Of a stretch of DNA of 64,000 nt, positions 36,904-45,230 are shown piece by piece. The stretch's first letter is position 1, and every line of letters begins with the position of its first letter. The notes below the pieces were generated by a model. The model had not been told where the DNA came from. It was given only the letters and a program-made list of their open reading frames with translations, and made no database searches. Position numbers and translations under genes: made by a program. Source of the DNA: Pseudomonas yamanorum (GTDB taxonomy: Bacteria > Pseudomonadota > Gammaproteobacteria > Pseudomonadales > Pseudomonadaceae); assembly GCF_013386765.1 (NCBI RefSeq), contig NZ_JACARE010000018.1:252440-316439 (forward strand), in the 5' to 3' direction.

Positions 36904-37239
36904 TTACTCCTTGGCCGCGACGGCAGTGACCGTGCCTTTGGCCTGGTCCGGGTGGTAGTCATCGAAGAAGGTGTAGGTGCCGGGATGCAGCGGGCCTGCA
37001 AACACCGTCACGGTGTTACCGGGGACGATGATTTTTTCGAATTTCATGTCGTAGCTTTCGAACTCATCGACGCTTTCGTCATGGCTGGTGAGTTGAATAC
37101 GAAAGCGCTCGCCGGCCGGTACCTCGAAACTTGAGGGGCTGAAGGTGTGGTTTTGAATGACCAGGGTGACCAGCTGATCCGCATGGGCTGCGACGGGAAA
37201 AGCCAGTAGGAGGAGAGCCAGCCGGGCAAGGTTGGGCAT
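36904..37239 (-). CDS. Periplasmic cupredoxin-like protein (FtrB-like)
   Basis: 111 residues with signal peptide (about 20 residues, ending AAHA). The core matches the cupredoxin_1/EfeO N-domain type (VTLVIQNHTFSPSSFEVPAGERFRIQL, FEKIIVPGNTVTVFAGPLHPGTYTFFDDYHPD). In Bordetella-like FtrABCD systems this partner is thought to oxidise ferrous iron for the FTR1 permease. It is the first gene of the cassette; a promoter and a Fur-box-like sequence lie directly upstream. Confidence 0.87.
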   Translation of the reverse strand: MPNLARLALLLLAFPVAAHADQLVTLVIQNHTFSPSSFEVPAGERFRIQLTSHDESVDEFESYDMKFEKIIVPGNTVTVFAGPLHPGTYTFFDDYHPDQAKGTVTAVAAKE

Positions 37240-37250
37240 GCCGAATGTCC

Positions 37251-37269
37251 GCTAATGAGAACTATTCGC
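37251..37269 (-). promoter_or_regulatory. Candidate Fur box upstream of the iron cassette
   Basis: On the minus strand the 19 bases read GCGAATAGTTCTCATTAGC and match the Fur consensus GATAATGATAATCATTATC at 12 positions, including TCATTA. It lies 11 bases before the cupredoxin start and just downstream of a promoter-like pair. Iron repression of this cassette is the expected consequence. Confidence 0.6.
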
Positions 37270-37271
37270 GG

Positions 37272-37300
37272 ATGATTGGCTTTGTCTTTAAATGTTACAA
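37272..37300 (-). promoter_or_regulatory. Candidate sigma-70 promoter of the iron cassette
   Basis: On the minus strand TTGTAA (37300-37295) and AATCAT (37277-37272) are 17 bases apart, each 4 of 6 to consensus. The predicted start would fall in the Fur-like box at 37251-37269. Confidence 0.45.
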
Positions 37301-37375
37301 GTGAAGATGGAGTTAGGTGGCGGCCTGTTCAACCGTGGTTCAGGTTGCGGTGGCGCAGGGGGGAAGGAACAGCAG

Positions 37376-37401
37376 CCGTGGGCACCCGAGAGTGCCCACG
37401 G
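37376..37401 (-). terminator. Terminator-like hairpin after tonB
   Basis: Perfect 10-base stem CCGTGGGCAC/GTGCCCACGG with a 6-base loop, 6 bases past the tonB stop. The downstream minus strand has only a mixed pyrimidine stretch, so U-run quality is low. Confidence 0.55.
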
Positions 37402-37407
37402 TGAGGA

Positions 37408-38157
37408 TTACCGGCGACGTTTTTCGATGTTGTAAACGAACGGTGCAACGATCTCGATGCTGCCGCCTTTCAACATGTCGGCCGGCGGCTTGGGCAGCGG
37501 CTGGGCACGACGGATCATGTCGAGAGTCGCGCGGTCGAGGTCGGCGTTGCCGGAGCGGCCCACCAGTTCGTAGGACAGCACGTTGCCATCGGCATCCACC
37601 ACGAAACGCAGGCGGTTCAGGCCTTCCTTGCCGCGTGCCTGGGCACTTGCCGGGTACTTTTTATACTTGGCCAAGTGGCCGAGCAGCGTGCTTTCCCAGG
37701 TGGCCTTGGCCGCGATCTGCTGCGGCGAAGGGCCCGGTTGAGGCTGGGCGGATTTCTCCGTAGGCGCGTTGTTCTGCGGAGTTTCGCTCGGCGGCTCTTC
37801 GGAAGGTTTTTCCTTGGGCGGATCGGGCTTCTTCTCTACAGGCTTGGGCGGCTGCGGTTTTGGCTTGGGCTTGACCGGCTTTGGCACCTGGATCGTCGGC
37901 TTGGGTGCTTCCGCCAGTTTCGGCAATGGCAGCTCTTCCACCGGCGCGGGCGGTTGCGGCGGCGTGATCACCTTCGGCGGGGCCGGAGGTGGTGGCGCCG
38001 GCATCGGTGCCAGGTCGATGACCATGGCCGCCGGTGGCAGTTGGACCATATGTGGCGCCGACCACTGGAGCGCGATGATGATCGCGACGGCGTGGACGCC
38101 CAGCACGACGGCGAGGCTGGTGCCATAACGCGTCAGTTTGTGGCGCGTCGTGATCAT
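37408..38157 (-). CDS. tonB: Energy-transducing protein TonB
   Basis: 249 residues: one N-terminal membrane anchor (about 14-32, SLAVVLGVHAVAIIIALQW), a long proline/lysine-rich periplasmic spacer (about 40-140, KPKPKPQPPKPVEKKPDPPKE), and a C-terminal TonB domain (YPASAQARGKEGLNRLRFVVDADGNVLS, ATLDMIRRAQPLPKPP). It couples proton-motive force via ExbB/ExbD to outer-membrane siderophore receptors. The start overlaps the exbD stop by 4 bases. Confidence 0.95.
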   Translation of the reverse strand: MITTRHKLTRYGTSLAVVLGVHAVAIIIALQWSAPHMVQLPPAAMVIDLAPMPAPPPPAPPKVITPPQPPAPVEELPLPKLAEAPKPTIQVPKPVKPKPKPQPPKPVEKKPDPPKEKPSEEPPSETPQNNAPTEKSAQPQPGPSPQQIAAKATWESTLLGHLAKYKKYPASAQARGKEGLNRLRFVVDADGNVLSYELVGRSGNADLDRATLDMIRRAQPLPKPPADMLKGGSIEIVAPFVYNIEKRRR

Positions 38158-38579
38158 TTCTTGGCTGCCGTCTCAAGTCCGACCAGGCCTACCTTGAGGT
38201 AACCGGCTGCCCGCAGGGCATCCATCACGCTCATCAGGTCGCCGTAGTCCACGCCCTTGTCGGCCTGGAAGAAGATGGTCGTGTCTTTCTTGCCCTGGGT
38301 CTTGGCGTCGAGCACCGCGCCCAGGGTTTCGGATTTCACTTCTTCTTCGCCCAGGAACAGACGCTGGTCCGCCTTGACGCTGAGGAATATCGGCTTCTCT
38401 GGCCGCGGCGCAGGTTTCGCGCTGGAGGCAGGCAGGTCGACCTTGATGTCCACGGTAGCCAATGGTGCGGCCACCATGAAGATGATCAGCAGCACCAGCA
38501 TCACGTCGATAAACGGCGTGACGTTGATTTCGTGGTTCTCGACGAGCTCGTCGTCGCCTTGATTCAAATGCAGGCCCAT
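38154..38579 (-). CDS. exbD: Biopolymer transport protein ExbD
   Basis: 141 residues with one N-terminal membrane helix containing the conserved proton-channel aspartate (NVTPFIDVMLVLLIIFMVAAP) and a small periplasmic domain (KADKGVDYGDLMSVMDALRAAG type). ExbD works with ExbB to power TonB. It lies 6 bases after exbB and overlaps tonB by 4 bases. Confidence 0.95.
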   Translation of the reverse strand: MGLHLNQGDDELVENHEINVTPFIDVMLVLLIIFMVAAPLATVDIKVDLPASSAKPAPRPEKPIFLSVKADQRLFLGEEEVKSETLGAVLDAKTQGKKDTTIFFQADKGVDYGDLMSVMDALRAAGYLKVGLVGLETAAKK

Positions 38580-38585
38580 GGCCGA

Positions 38586-39560
38586 TTACCCCACTTTCAC
38601 CATGTGCGGTTGCGAGCTGCGCTCGGTAGGCAGGTGATCGAGGTCACGGCTGACCAGCAACAGGACTTCTGCCGAAGCGTCGGACACCTGGGCCTTGTAG
38701 CCGGCGATCGAACGGGCGAAGACGTTGTAGATGACCACCGCAGGAATCGCGGCAACCAGGCCCAGTGCGGTTGCCAGCAGGGCTTCGGCAATGCCGGGCG
38801 CCACGACGGCGAGGTTGGTGGTCTGGGTTTTGGCGATGCCGATGAAGCTGTTCATGATGCCCCACACGGTACCGAACAGACCGACGAAGGGCGCGGTGGA
38901 ACCGATGGTTGCCAGCACGCCGGTGCCGTTGCTCATGTTGCGACCGCAGGCGGCAACCAGGCGCTCCAGGCGGAAGCTGACGCGTTCCTTGATGCCTTCT
39001 TTTTCACGGCTGTTGGCCGACAGGCGCATCTCTTCGAGTGCGTCGTGAACCAGCAGGTGCGCCAGGGTTCCCTTCTTCGCCGCGCTTTCGCTGGCTTCTT
39101 TGAGGGTGGTGGCTTTTTTCAGGTGGACGATTTCAGTGCGCAGGCGACGCTTGGCGCCCAGCAGCTCGAAGCCCTTGGCGATCCAGATGGTCCAGGTGAT
39201 GATCGAGGCGATGGCCAGGCCGATCATCACGATCTTCACGATGATGTCAGCGTTCTGGTACATGCCCCAGGGCGACAGGTCGTGGGCCATGCCCAGGCTG
39301 TTGTCTTCTTCCAGCACGACGCCGGTCTCGTCAGCCGGTGCGCCTTCGGCGGCGAGGGCAGGGTCGGTGGCAGCCGGTGCGGCAGCCGGAGCAGGAGCAT
39401 TTTGCTCGTGGGCTGGCGCGGTGGCAGCAGGCGCAGTGTTGTCGGCGAATGCGGCGGTCGGTGCCAGCAGAACGCTGAACAGCACTGCAGCAATCGCACG
39501 CCAGGCGCGGGACGGGCTGTGAGGCTTGGTTGGCGAAGCGGGGGATGTATTGCGTGTCAT
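38586..39560 (-). CDS. exbB: Biopolymer transport protein ExbB
   Basis: 324 residues starting MTRNTSPASPTKPH; the in-frame extension of 36 codons was rejected because it enters the promoter area. A signal-like N-terminus and an alanine/proline-rich periplasmic stretch (about 45-95), typical of Pseudomonas ExbB, precede three membrane helices of the MotA/TolQ/ExbB type (IIVKIVMIGLAIASIITWTIW; IGSTAPFVGLFGTVWGIMNSF; ALLATALGLVAAIPAVVIYN). It is the first gene of exbB-exbD-tonB. Confidence 0.94.
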   Translation of the reverse strand: MTRNTSPASPTKPHSPSRAWRAIAAVLFSVLLAPTAAFADNTAPAATAPAHEQNAPAPAAAPAATDPALAAEGAPADETGVVLEEDNSLGMAHDLSPWGMYQNADIIVKIVMIGLAIASIITWTIWIAKGFELLGAKRRLRTEIVHLKKATTLKEASESAAKKGTLAHLLVHDALEEMRLSANSREKEGIKERVSFRLERLVAACGRNMSNGTGVLATIGSTAPFVGLFGTVWGIMNSFIGIAKTQTTNLAVVAPGIAEALLATALGLVAAIPAVVIYNVFARSIAGYKAQVSDASAEVLLLVSRDLDHLPTERSSQPHMVKVG

Positions 39561-39641
39561 GCTGGCCGGACCTGAGAGAAAAAATGAGTGGTTGTCCTTC
39601 CAGACCTGTAACGGGTCGAGGACAAAAGGGCGGTTATTATT

Positions 39642-39660
39642 GCAAGTAATTCTTGTTAAC
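39642..39660 (-). promoter_or_regulatory. Possible Fur box upstream of exbB
   Basis: The 19 bases GCAAGTAATTCTTGTTAAC match the Fur consensus at about 10 positions and lie 82 bases before the exbB ATG, within an AT-rich stretch in the exbB/epimerase divergent region. Iron control of exbBD-tonB is usual; the match alone is moderate. Confidence 0.4.
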
Positions 39661-39749
39661 AGAAGCAATACGGATACTTTATTTGTCGTTTTGCTGGCCG
39701 CTGGTCATCTGCGGGGGCTAATCTTGACCTTTGAGAACGGAGTTTTGTG

Positions 39750-40601
39750 ATGTCTGCGCCTTCTGTGGTGATTGCCGGTTGCGGCGATGTCGGTAGCCGT
39801 CTGGCCACCCAATTGCTGGCCCAGGGCTGGGAGGTTCATGGCCTGCGCCGGGATATCTCGCGCCTTCCCAAGGGGGTTATCGGGATTGCTGGCGACCTGT
39901 TCAATGAAGACTGCCCCGACACCTGGCCGGTGGGCGGTGTGGATTACCTGGTGTACTGCGCGGCGGCCACCGATCACGACGAGGCCGGCTATCGCGCCGC
40001 TTACGTGCAAGGGTTGCAGCATGTGCTGGAGTGGTTGAACGACTACGGCCAGGAGCCTAAACATCTGCTGTTTGTATCCAGCAGCAGTGTGTACGGGCAG
40101 CAGAATGGTGAGTGGGTCGACGAAAACTCCGAGACCCAGGCGGGCGGTTATTCCGGGCAAGTGATGCTGGAAGCCGAGCAAGTGGCATTGAATAGCGGCA
40201 TTCCCGCCAGCGTCGTGCGCCTGACCGGTATCTATGGCCCCGGCCGGGAATGGCTATTGAGCCAGGTGCGCCAGGGTTATCGTGTGGCGATTGACCCACC
40301 TTTATATGGCAACCGCATCCACGCGGATGACGCTGCGGGTTTGCTGGCGTTTTTGCTGCAACACGTGGAGCAGGGCGGTGTGCTGGATAAATGCTACATC
40401 GGCGTCGACGACGCGCCGGCACCGTTGGCCGAGGTGGTGGGCTGGTTACGCGAATACCTCGGCGTGACCGAATGGGCCGAGAACGCCAGCGTGCGTCGGG
40501 CCGGCAGCAAGCAATGCAGCAACGCCCGGGCCAAGGCGCTGGGCTGGGTGCCACGTTATCCCAGTTATCGCGAAGGGTATGCGGCCATTCTCGAGGGTTG
40601 A
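39750..40601 (+). CDS. NAD(P)-dependent epimerase/dehydratase-like protein (SDR, YeeZ type)
   Basis: 283 residues. The N-terminal Rossmann motif is VVIAGCGDVGSRLA (residues about 6-19), and a YxxxK-like region is replaced by SSSSVYGQQNGEWVDE and GGYSGQVMLEAEQ, where the lysine of the classical active site is not evident. This suggests an atypical SDR without standard catalysis, as in the YeeZ group. The ATG has GGAG 7 bases upstream; a GTG one codon earlier is less well spaced. Substrate unknown. It is divergent from exbB and convergent with a lipoprotein gene 5 bases away. Confidence 0.75.
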   Translation: MSAPSVVIAGCGDVGSRLATQLLAQGWEVHGLRRDISRLPKGVIGIAGDLFNEDCPDTWPVGGVDYLVYCAAATDHDEAGYRAAYVQGLQHVLEWLNDYGQEPKHLLFVSSSSVYGQQNGEWVDENSETQAGGYSGQVMLEAEQVALNSGIPASVVRLTGIYGPGREWLLSQVRQGYRVAIDPPLYGNRIHADDAAGLLAFLLQHVEQGGVLDKCYIGVDDAPAPLAEVVGWLREYLGVTEWAENASVRRAGSKQCSNARAKALGWVPRYPSYREGYAAILEG

Positions 40602-40606
40602 TGGCG

Positions 40607-41341
40607 TCACTGTTTTTCCAGCAGCCACTGGCGTGGCCCTGGAGTGAGCTGGGGGATTTCGTCGGGCCGGGACAGGTTGATCGCCTGGAGAATTTCCAGC
40701 CGTTTGCCGTAGCGGACGAAAATCCACCCGTCTCCGACATCGCCCTTGCCCAGGTAGAGCGTGTCATTGCCTGCGCCCTGGGTGGCGCAATCGCCGCCCA
40801 GACACAGCTCGTACCGGTCGTTTTGCGCCAGGCCCGACACGCTGCCATCCGCCTTGAACACTACGATGTTGCCGGTGCCTTGGCCTTCAATGATTTTCCA
40901 CTGGCCGCCCATATAGGCTGAGTTCAGCGCCTGCCTGAAGGTTGTGCCCCACTTCGCTCCCGCCGAAGCTGGCGGTTCAGGGCGTCTAAACACTTGCCCG
41001 GCATAACGCTCTGTGGCGAGTTGGATCAACTGTTTGCCATCCGATTGAAGCTCGTCGGTGCCATGGCCGTTGTAGTCGACGGTCCATAGGTCCGGCGCCT
41101 TCGGCAACAATTGGCCCTCGCCGAGCTCGAACGCATTGCTGACTTGCGCCTTGCCGCTTCGGGTGTCGATGTTCCATTCCAGGTTCAAACCGTGGGCATC
41201 GATGGCTCGCAACAAAGGCCGGCCTTGGGCGGCTGAATCGATGGCGGCCTGATTGATCCACAGCCCGCTGATGTCGGTTGTTGGTGGCGTATGGGTGCAG
41301 CCGCCCAGCAGGATCAGGCTAAGGACAAGTAATGTACGCAT
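40607..41341 (-). CDS. Hypothetical lipoprotein, paralogue 1
   Basis: 244 residues with lipoprotein signal and lipobox LGGC. It is a paralogue of the gene at 41514-42257: both share SGxWINQAAID near the N-terminus, NLEW, an AYMGGxWKI segment, a two-cysteine loop (CLGGDCAT here), LEIxQAIN and the identical C-terminal TPGPRQWLLEKQ. The repeated tryptophan and glycine pattern suggests a beta-rich periplasmic or outer-membrane-facing domain. No known function recognised. The two copies are separated by a REPIN and a terminator, so they probably have separate transcripts. Confidence 0.7.
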   Translation of the reverse strand: MRTLLVLSLILLGGCTHTPPTTDISGLWINQAAIDSAAQGRPLLRAIDAHGLNLEWNIDTRSGKAQVSNAFELGEGQLLPKAPDLWTVDYNGHGTDELQSDGKQLIQLATERYAGQVFRRPEPPASAGAKWGTTFRQALNSAYMGGQWKIIEGQGTGNIVVFKADGSVSGLAQNDRYELCLGGDCATQGAGNDTLYLGKGDVGDGWIFVRYGKRLEILQAINLSRPDEIPQLTPGPRQWLLEKQ

Positions 41342-41380
41342 GGCGGCAATCCCTGGACGGTAAAAACCATGGGGCCCAAT

Positions 41381-41478
41381 GTAGGAGCGAGCTTGCTCGC
41401 GAAAAACGCAAAGACACCGCGTTAATTCAGGATGCTGGCGTTATCGTTGACGCCCTTCGCGAGCAAGCTTGCTCCTGC
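41381..41478. repeat. REPIN between the paralogous lipoprotein genes
   Basis: Arms of 23 bases at 41381-41403 and 41456-41478 (GTAGGAGCGAGCTTGCTCGC...) pair with 2 mismatches around a 52-base centre. The centre resembles that of the repeat at 49745-49874, also 52 bases, which defines the GTAGGAGCGAG REPIN family in this window. Confidence 0.88.
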
Positions 41479-41480
41479 AG

Positions 41481-41505
41481 AAAAAAGGAGCCCGTGGGCT
41501 CCTTT
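41481..41505 (-). terminator. Intrinsic terminator of lipoprotein gene 2
   Basis: On the minus strand a perfect 10-base stem AAAGGAGCCC/GGGCTCCTTT with a 2-base centre ends in TTTTTT (41486-41481), 8 bases after the stop of the gene at 41514. A strong intrinsic terminator. Confidence 0.9.
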
Positions 41506-41513
41506 GTTCTGTA

Positions 41514-42257
41514 TCACTGTTTTTCCAGCAACCACTGCCGCGGTCCCGGGGTAAACGAGGGCACCTCGTCGGCCTGGGCGGTATTGATCGCCTGGAAGAT
41601 TTCCAGTTGTTTGCCTTTGCGCGCAAAGATCCACGGGTTGCCCTGGCCGTTCAGTTGCAGCCAGATGCTGTCGTAGCCGCCGCTCATGGAGGCGCAATCG
41701 CCTGCCAGGCACAGCGAGTACTGATCGGCACCCGGCAGGCCGGTCACCTGGCCATTGGCCTGGAACTGCACGGTCGCGCCTTCGCCATTGCCGCTGCTGA
41801 TCTTCCAGGTGCCGCCCATATAAGCGGCGTACAGCGTGCGCTCGAAGTTGGCGCCCAGCGGCGCGCCTTCGGGGGCAGGATCTTTGGCACGGGCGAACAG
41901 TTGCTCGGGCTCGTTATCATTGGCCCCTTGCAGCAGTTGTTTGCCTTTACGCTTGAGTTCGGTGGCGGAGCCACCGTAGAAATCGACACTCCAGGCGCCG
42001 GATTTTTCACCCAGCAACTTGCCTTCAGCTACTTCAAAACCGTTGTAGTAGCGGGCCTGGGATGCTTTGGTGTTCACCTCCCATTCGAGGTTCGGACCAT
42101 AGCTCTGCAGGGCTTCACGCAAAGGGCCGCCCTTGGCTGCCGCATCGATGGCGGCCTGGTTGATCCAGGTGCCGCTCACATCCAGGTCGGCGGGATTGCT
42201 GGCGCAGCCGCCGAGCAGCAGGGCGAGCAACGAAGAGGCAACGAGCGCTTTGCGCAT
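41514..42257 (-). CDS. Hypothetical lipoprotein, paralogue 2
   Basis: 247 residues with signal and lipobox LGGC. Homologous along its length to the downstream gene at 40607-41341 (SGTWINQAAIDAAAKG, NLEWEVNT, AYMGGTWKI, CLAGDCAS, identical last 12 residues). The adjacent, same-strand copies indicate an old tandem duplication followed by divergence. Its own terminator follows directly. Function unknown; mature protein begins just after the Cys near residue 18. Confidence 0.7.
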   Translation of the reverse strand: MRKALVASSLLALLLGGCASNPADLDVSGTWINQAAIDAAAKGGPLREALQSYGPNLEWEVNTKASQARYYNGFEVAEGKLLGEKSGAWSVDFYGGSATELKRKGKQLLQGANDNEPEQLFARAKDPAPEGAPLGANFERTLYAAYMGGTWKISSGNGEGATVQFQANGQVTGLPGADQYSLCLAGDCASMSGGYDSIWLQLNGQGNPWIFARKGKQLEIFQAINTAQADEVPSFTPGPRQWLLEKQ

Positions 42258-42282
42258 TACGAAATCCTTCCAAGAACCAATT

Positions 42283-42314
42283 CGGCGCAGCCTTCCCGTG
42301 GAAGCGCTGCGCCG
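42283..42314 (-). terminator. Stem-loop after ridA
   Basis: Outer arms CGGCGCAG/CTGCGCCG and inner arms CTTCC/GGAAG form an interrupted hairpin between the ridA stop and the next lipoprotein gene. There is no U-run, so it could equally be an mRNA-stabilising structure. Confidence 0.45.
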
Positions 42315-42320
42315 GATGTT

Positions 42321-42701
42321 TTACTCGATGACCAGAATGGCGTCCATCTCAACCTGCGCGCCCTTTGGCAGGGCGGCAACGCCGATGGCGGCGCGGGCTG
42401 GGTAGGGTTGTTCGAAGTACTTGCCCATGATCTCGTTGACCTTGGCGAAGTGGCTCAGGTCGGTGAGGAAGATGTTCAGTTTGACGATGTCCTTGAACGA
42501 ACCGCCTGCGGCTTCGGCAACCGACTTCAGGTTTTCGAAGACCTGGATGGTTTGTGCTTCAAAGCCTTCAACCAGCTCCATGGTTTTTGGGTCCAGTGGA
42601 ATCTGGCCGGACATGTAGACGGTATTGCCCGCCTTGATCGCCTGGGAATAAGTACCGATTGCTGCTGGTGCCTTGTCGCTGGTGATAACAGTCTTGGTCA
42701 T
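42321..42701 (-). CDS. ridA: RidA family imine/enamine deaminase
   Basis: 126 residues of the YjgF/YER057c/UK114 family with [42 protein letters not shown] and the C-terminal [20 protein letters not shown] containing the substrate-binding arginine. RidA hydrolyses reactive 2-aminoacrylate and related imines released by PLP enzymes. Directly downstream of spoT, an arrangement common in pseudomonads. Confidence 0.93.
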   Translation of the reverse strand: MTKTVITSDKAPAAIGTYSQAIKAGNTVYMSGQIPLDPKTMELVEGFEAQTIQVFENLKSVAEAAGGSFKDIVKLNIFLTDLSHFAKVNEIMGKYFEQPYPARAAIGVAALPKGAQVEMDAILVIE

Positions 42702-42737
42702 GAGGACTCCTTGTAATGGGCGGGGCTAAATGAAGAG

Positions 42738-44843
42738 CTAGGCGCGCATCCGGGTGATACGGATGACCCCGGTCAGGGCGCGCAGTTTCTTGATTACGCG
42801 GGCCAGGTGCACGCGGTCGTGCACGCTGACCACCAGTTGGACCACGCTGATGCGGCCATCGCGTTCGTCCATGCTGATTTTCTCGATATTGCCGTCGGCC
42901 GCGTTGACGCTGCTGGCCAGCAACGCGATCAGGCCGCGCTGGTGTTCCAGCTCGACCCGCAGCTCGACGTTGAATTCGCCGGTGACATCCTTGGCCCACG
43001 AAAGCTGGATGCATTTCTCGGGGTTGTGGCGGATTTCACTGATGTTGCGGCAGTTGTCCAGGTGCACCACCATGCCTTTGCCGGCGGACAGGTGGCCGAC
43101 AATCGGGTCGCCCGGGATCGGCGTGCAGCACTTGGCGTAGCTGAGCACCAGGCCTTCGGTGCCGCGAATCGCCAGCGGGCCTTCGGGGCTTGGCAGTTGT
43201 TCGCCTTCGCCCAGCAGGCGGCGGGCAACCACATAGGCCATGCGGTTGCCCAGGCCAATGTCTTCCAGCAAGTCTTCGATCAGTTCCTGGCGGTACTCGT
43301 GGAGCATCGCCTGCACGCGCTCGGCCGGGATCTTGTCCAGGGAGCTGTCGAAGCCGTTGAGCACCTTGTTCAGCAGGCGTTCGCCCAGGCTGATGGACTC
43401 GGAGCGGCGTTGCAGTTTCAGGGCGTGACGGATGTGGGTACGGGCCTTGCCGGTAACCACGAAGTTGAGCCAGGCAGGGTTCGGGCGTGCGCCCGGTGCG
43501 CTGACGATCTCCACCGTGGAGCCGCTTTGCAGCGGTTCCGACAGCGGGGCCAGTCGACGATTGATCCGACAGGCTATGCAGCTGTTACCCACGTCGGTGT
43601 GCACCGCGTAGGCAAAGTCGACCGCCGTGGAGCCTTTGGGCAGCTCCATGATCCGGCCTTTGGGCGTGAACACGTAGACCTCGTCCGGGAACAGGTCGAT
43701 CTTCACGCTTTCGATAAATTCCAGGGAGTTGCCGGCACGTTGCTGCATTTCCAGCACGCCCTTGACCCACTGGCGCGCGCGGGCGTGGGTGCCTTTTGGC
43801 TGCTCGTCGCCGGTGGACTTGTACAGCCAGTGGGCGGCGATGCCGTTGTTGGCCATCTCTTCCATTTCGCGGGTGCGGATCTGGATCTCGATCGGCACCC
43901 CGTGCATACCGAACAGCGTCGTATGCAGCGACTGATAGCCGTTGGCCTTGGGAATCGCGATGTAGTCCTTGAAGCGTCCCGGCAGGGGTTTGTACAAATT
44001 ATGTACAGCGCCCAGCACGCGGTAGCAGGTATCGACCTTGTCGACGATGATCCGGAACGCGTACACGTCCATGATTTCGTTGAAGGCCCGGCGCTTGCCG
44101 CGCATCTTCTTGTAGATGCCGTAGATGTGTTTCTGCCGGCCGCTGACCTCGCCCTCGATCTCATCGATCGCCAGGCAGTGGCTCAGGGACTCTTCGATCT
44201 TGTTGACGATTTCCTTGCGATTGCCCCGGGCGCGCTTGACTGCCTGGTAGATGCGTGCGGAACGCATCGGGTGCATGGCTTTGAAGCCGAGGTCTTCGAA
44301 CTCGATACGAATGGCGTGCATGCCCAGCCGGTTGGCGATGGGCGCGTAGATTTCCAGGGTTTCCTTGGCGATGCGCCGGCGTTTTTCGCCGGACAGCACT
44401 TCCAGCGTGCGCATGTTGTGCAGCCGGTCGGCCAGCTTGACCAGGATCACGCGGATGTCCCGGGCCATGGCCATGGCCATCTTCTGGAAGTTTTCCGCCT
44501 GGGCTTCGGCCTTGGTCTCGAAGTTCATCTGGGTCAGTTTGCTGACCCCGTCGACCAGTTCGGCCACGGTTTCGCCAAATTGCGCACTGAGCGCTTCCTT
44601 GGCAATGCCGGTGTCTTCGATCACGTCATGCAGCATCGCAGCCATCAAACTCTGATGGTCCATGTGCATGTCGGCAAGAATGTTTGCCACGGCAAGAGGA
44701 TGCGTGACGTACGCCTCACCACTGCGGCGGCGTTGGCCGTCGTGGGCTTGTTCGGCGTAGAAATACGCTCGGCGGACCAGGTTGACCTGGTCTGGGCCGA
44801 GGTAGGTCGATAAGCGATCGGCGAGGGCGTCTATGCTCGGCAA
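42738..44843 (-). CDS. spoT: (p)ppGpp synthetase/hydrolase SpoT
   Basis: 701 residues starting with TTG, 8 bases after GGAG; the following codons read PSIDALADRLSTYLG. Domains in order: HD hydrolase with His72-Asp73 (LHDVIEDT) and RARIY-region helices, RelA/SpoT synthetase (about 235-350, DVYAFRIIVD, AIPKANGYQSLHTTLFG), TGS (about 390-450), conserved helical part, ACT domain (about 625-700, HDRVHLARVIKKLRAL). The hydrolase motifs are intact, so the protein is bifunctional. rpoZ and gmk lie upstream on the same strand. Confidence 0.97.
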   Translation of the reverse strand: MPSIDALADRLSTYLGPDQVNLVRRAYFYAEQAHDGQRRRSGEAYVTHPLAVANILADMHMDHQSLMAAMLHDVIEDTGIAKEALSAQFGETVAELVDGVSKLTQMNFETKAEAQAENFQKMAMAMARDIRVILVKLADRLHNMRTLEVLSGEKRRRIAKETLEIYAPIANRLGMHAIRIEFEDLGFKAMHPMRSARIYQAVKRARGNRKEIVNKIEESLSHCLAIDEIEGEVSGRQKHIYGIYKKMRGKRRAFNEIMDVYAFRIIVDKVDTCYRVLGAVHNLYKPLPGRFKDYIAIPKANGYQSLHTTLFGMHGVPIEIQIRTREMEEMANNGIAAHWLYKSTGDEQPKGTHARARQWVKGVLEMQQRAGNSLEFIESVKIDLFPDEVYVFTPKGRIMELPKGSTAVDFAYAVHTDVGNSCIACRINRRLAPLSEPLQSGSTVEIVSAPGARPNPAWLNFVVTGKARTHIRHALKLQRRSESISLGERLLNKVLNGFDSSLDKIPAERVQAMLHEYRQELIEDLLEDIGLGNRMAYVVARRLLGEGEQLPSPEGPLAIRGTEGLVLSYAKCCTPIPGDPIVGHLSAGKGMVVHLDNCRNISEIRHNPEKCIQLSWAKDVTGEFNVELRVELEHQRGLIALLASSVNAADGNIEKISMDERDGRISVVQLVVSVHDRVHLARVIKKLRALTGVIRITRMRA

Positions 44844-44903
44844 AGTATTAACTCCTGCCGTTGGCTGTGACCCCGCGCCGTGCTACGTCGACCAGGCATA
44901 GGC

Positions 44904-45167
44904 TTAGACGGCCTCGTTGGACTCGTCCTCGAACGCTGCAAACAGCGGTTCGTCTTCAACGATTTCGGCGTTGGCGATGAACTCGTAGCTCATCAGGCCT
45001 TCAGCGATTTCACGCAGGGCTACAACGGTAGGCTTGTCGTTTTCCCACTGGACCAGGGGCTCTTTGCCGCCAGTGGCCAGTTGACGGGCACGCTTGGTAG
45101 AGAGCATGACCAGCTCAAAGCGGTTATCCACGTGTTCTAGGCAGTCTTCAACGGTTACGCGGGCCAT
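44904..45167 (-). CDS. rpoZ: RNA polymerase omega subunit RpoZ
   Basis: 87 residues: [30 protein letters not shown] at the N-terminus and [20 protein letters not shown]. Omega helps assemble the beta-prime subunit and mediates ppGpp effects on the polymerase. The gene order gmk-rpoZ-spoT is conserved in gammaproteobacteria. A terminator-like hairpin precedes it, so it may also have its own promoter. Confidence 0.97.
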   Translation of the reverse strand: MARVTVEDCLEHVDNRFELVMLSTKRARQLATGGKEPLVQWENDKPTVVALREIAEGLMSYEFIANAEIVEDEPLFAAFEDESNEAV

Positions 45168-45230
45168 GGTATTCCTCGGAGCGAATGCAATATGCGCGCT
45201 GCCCGGTTGGGCGAGCGGACTGAACAGTTT

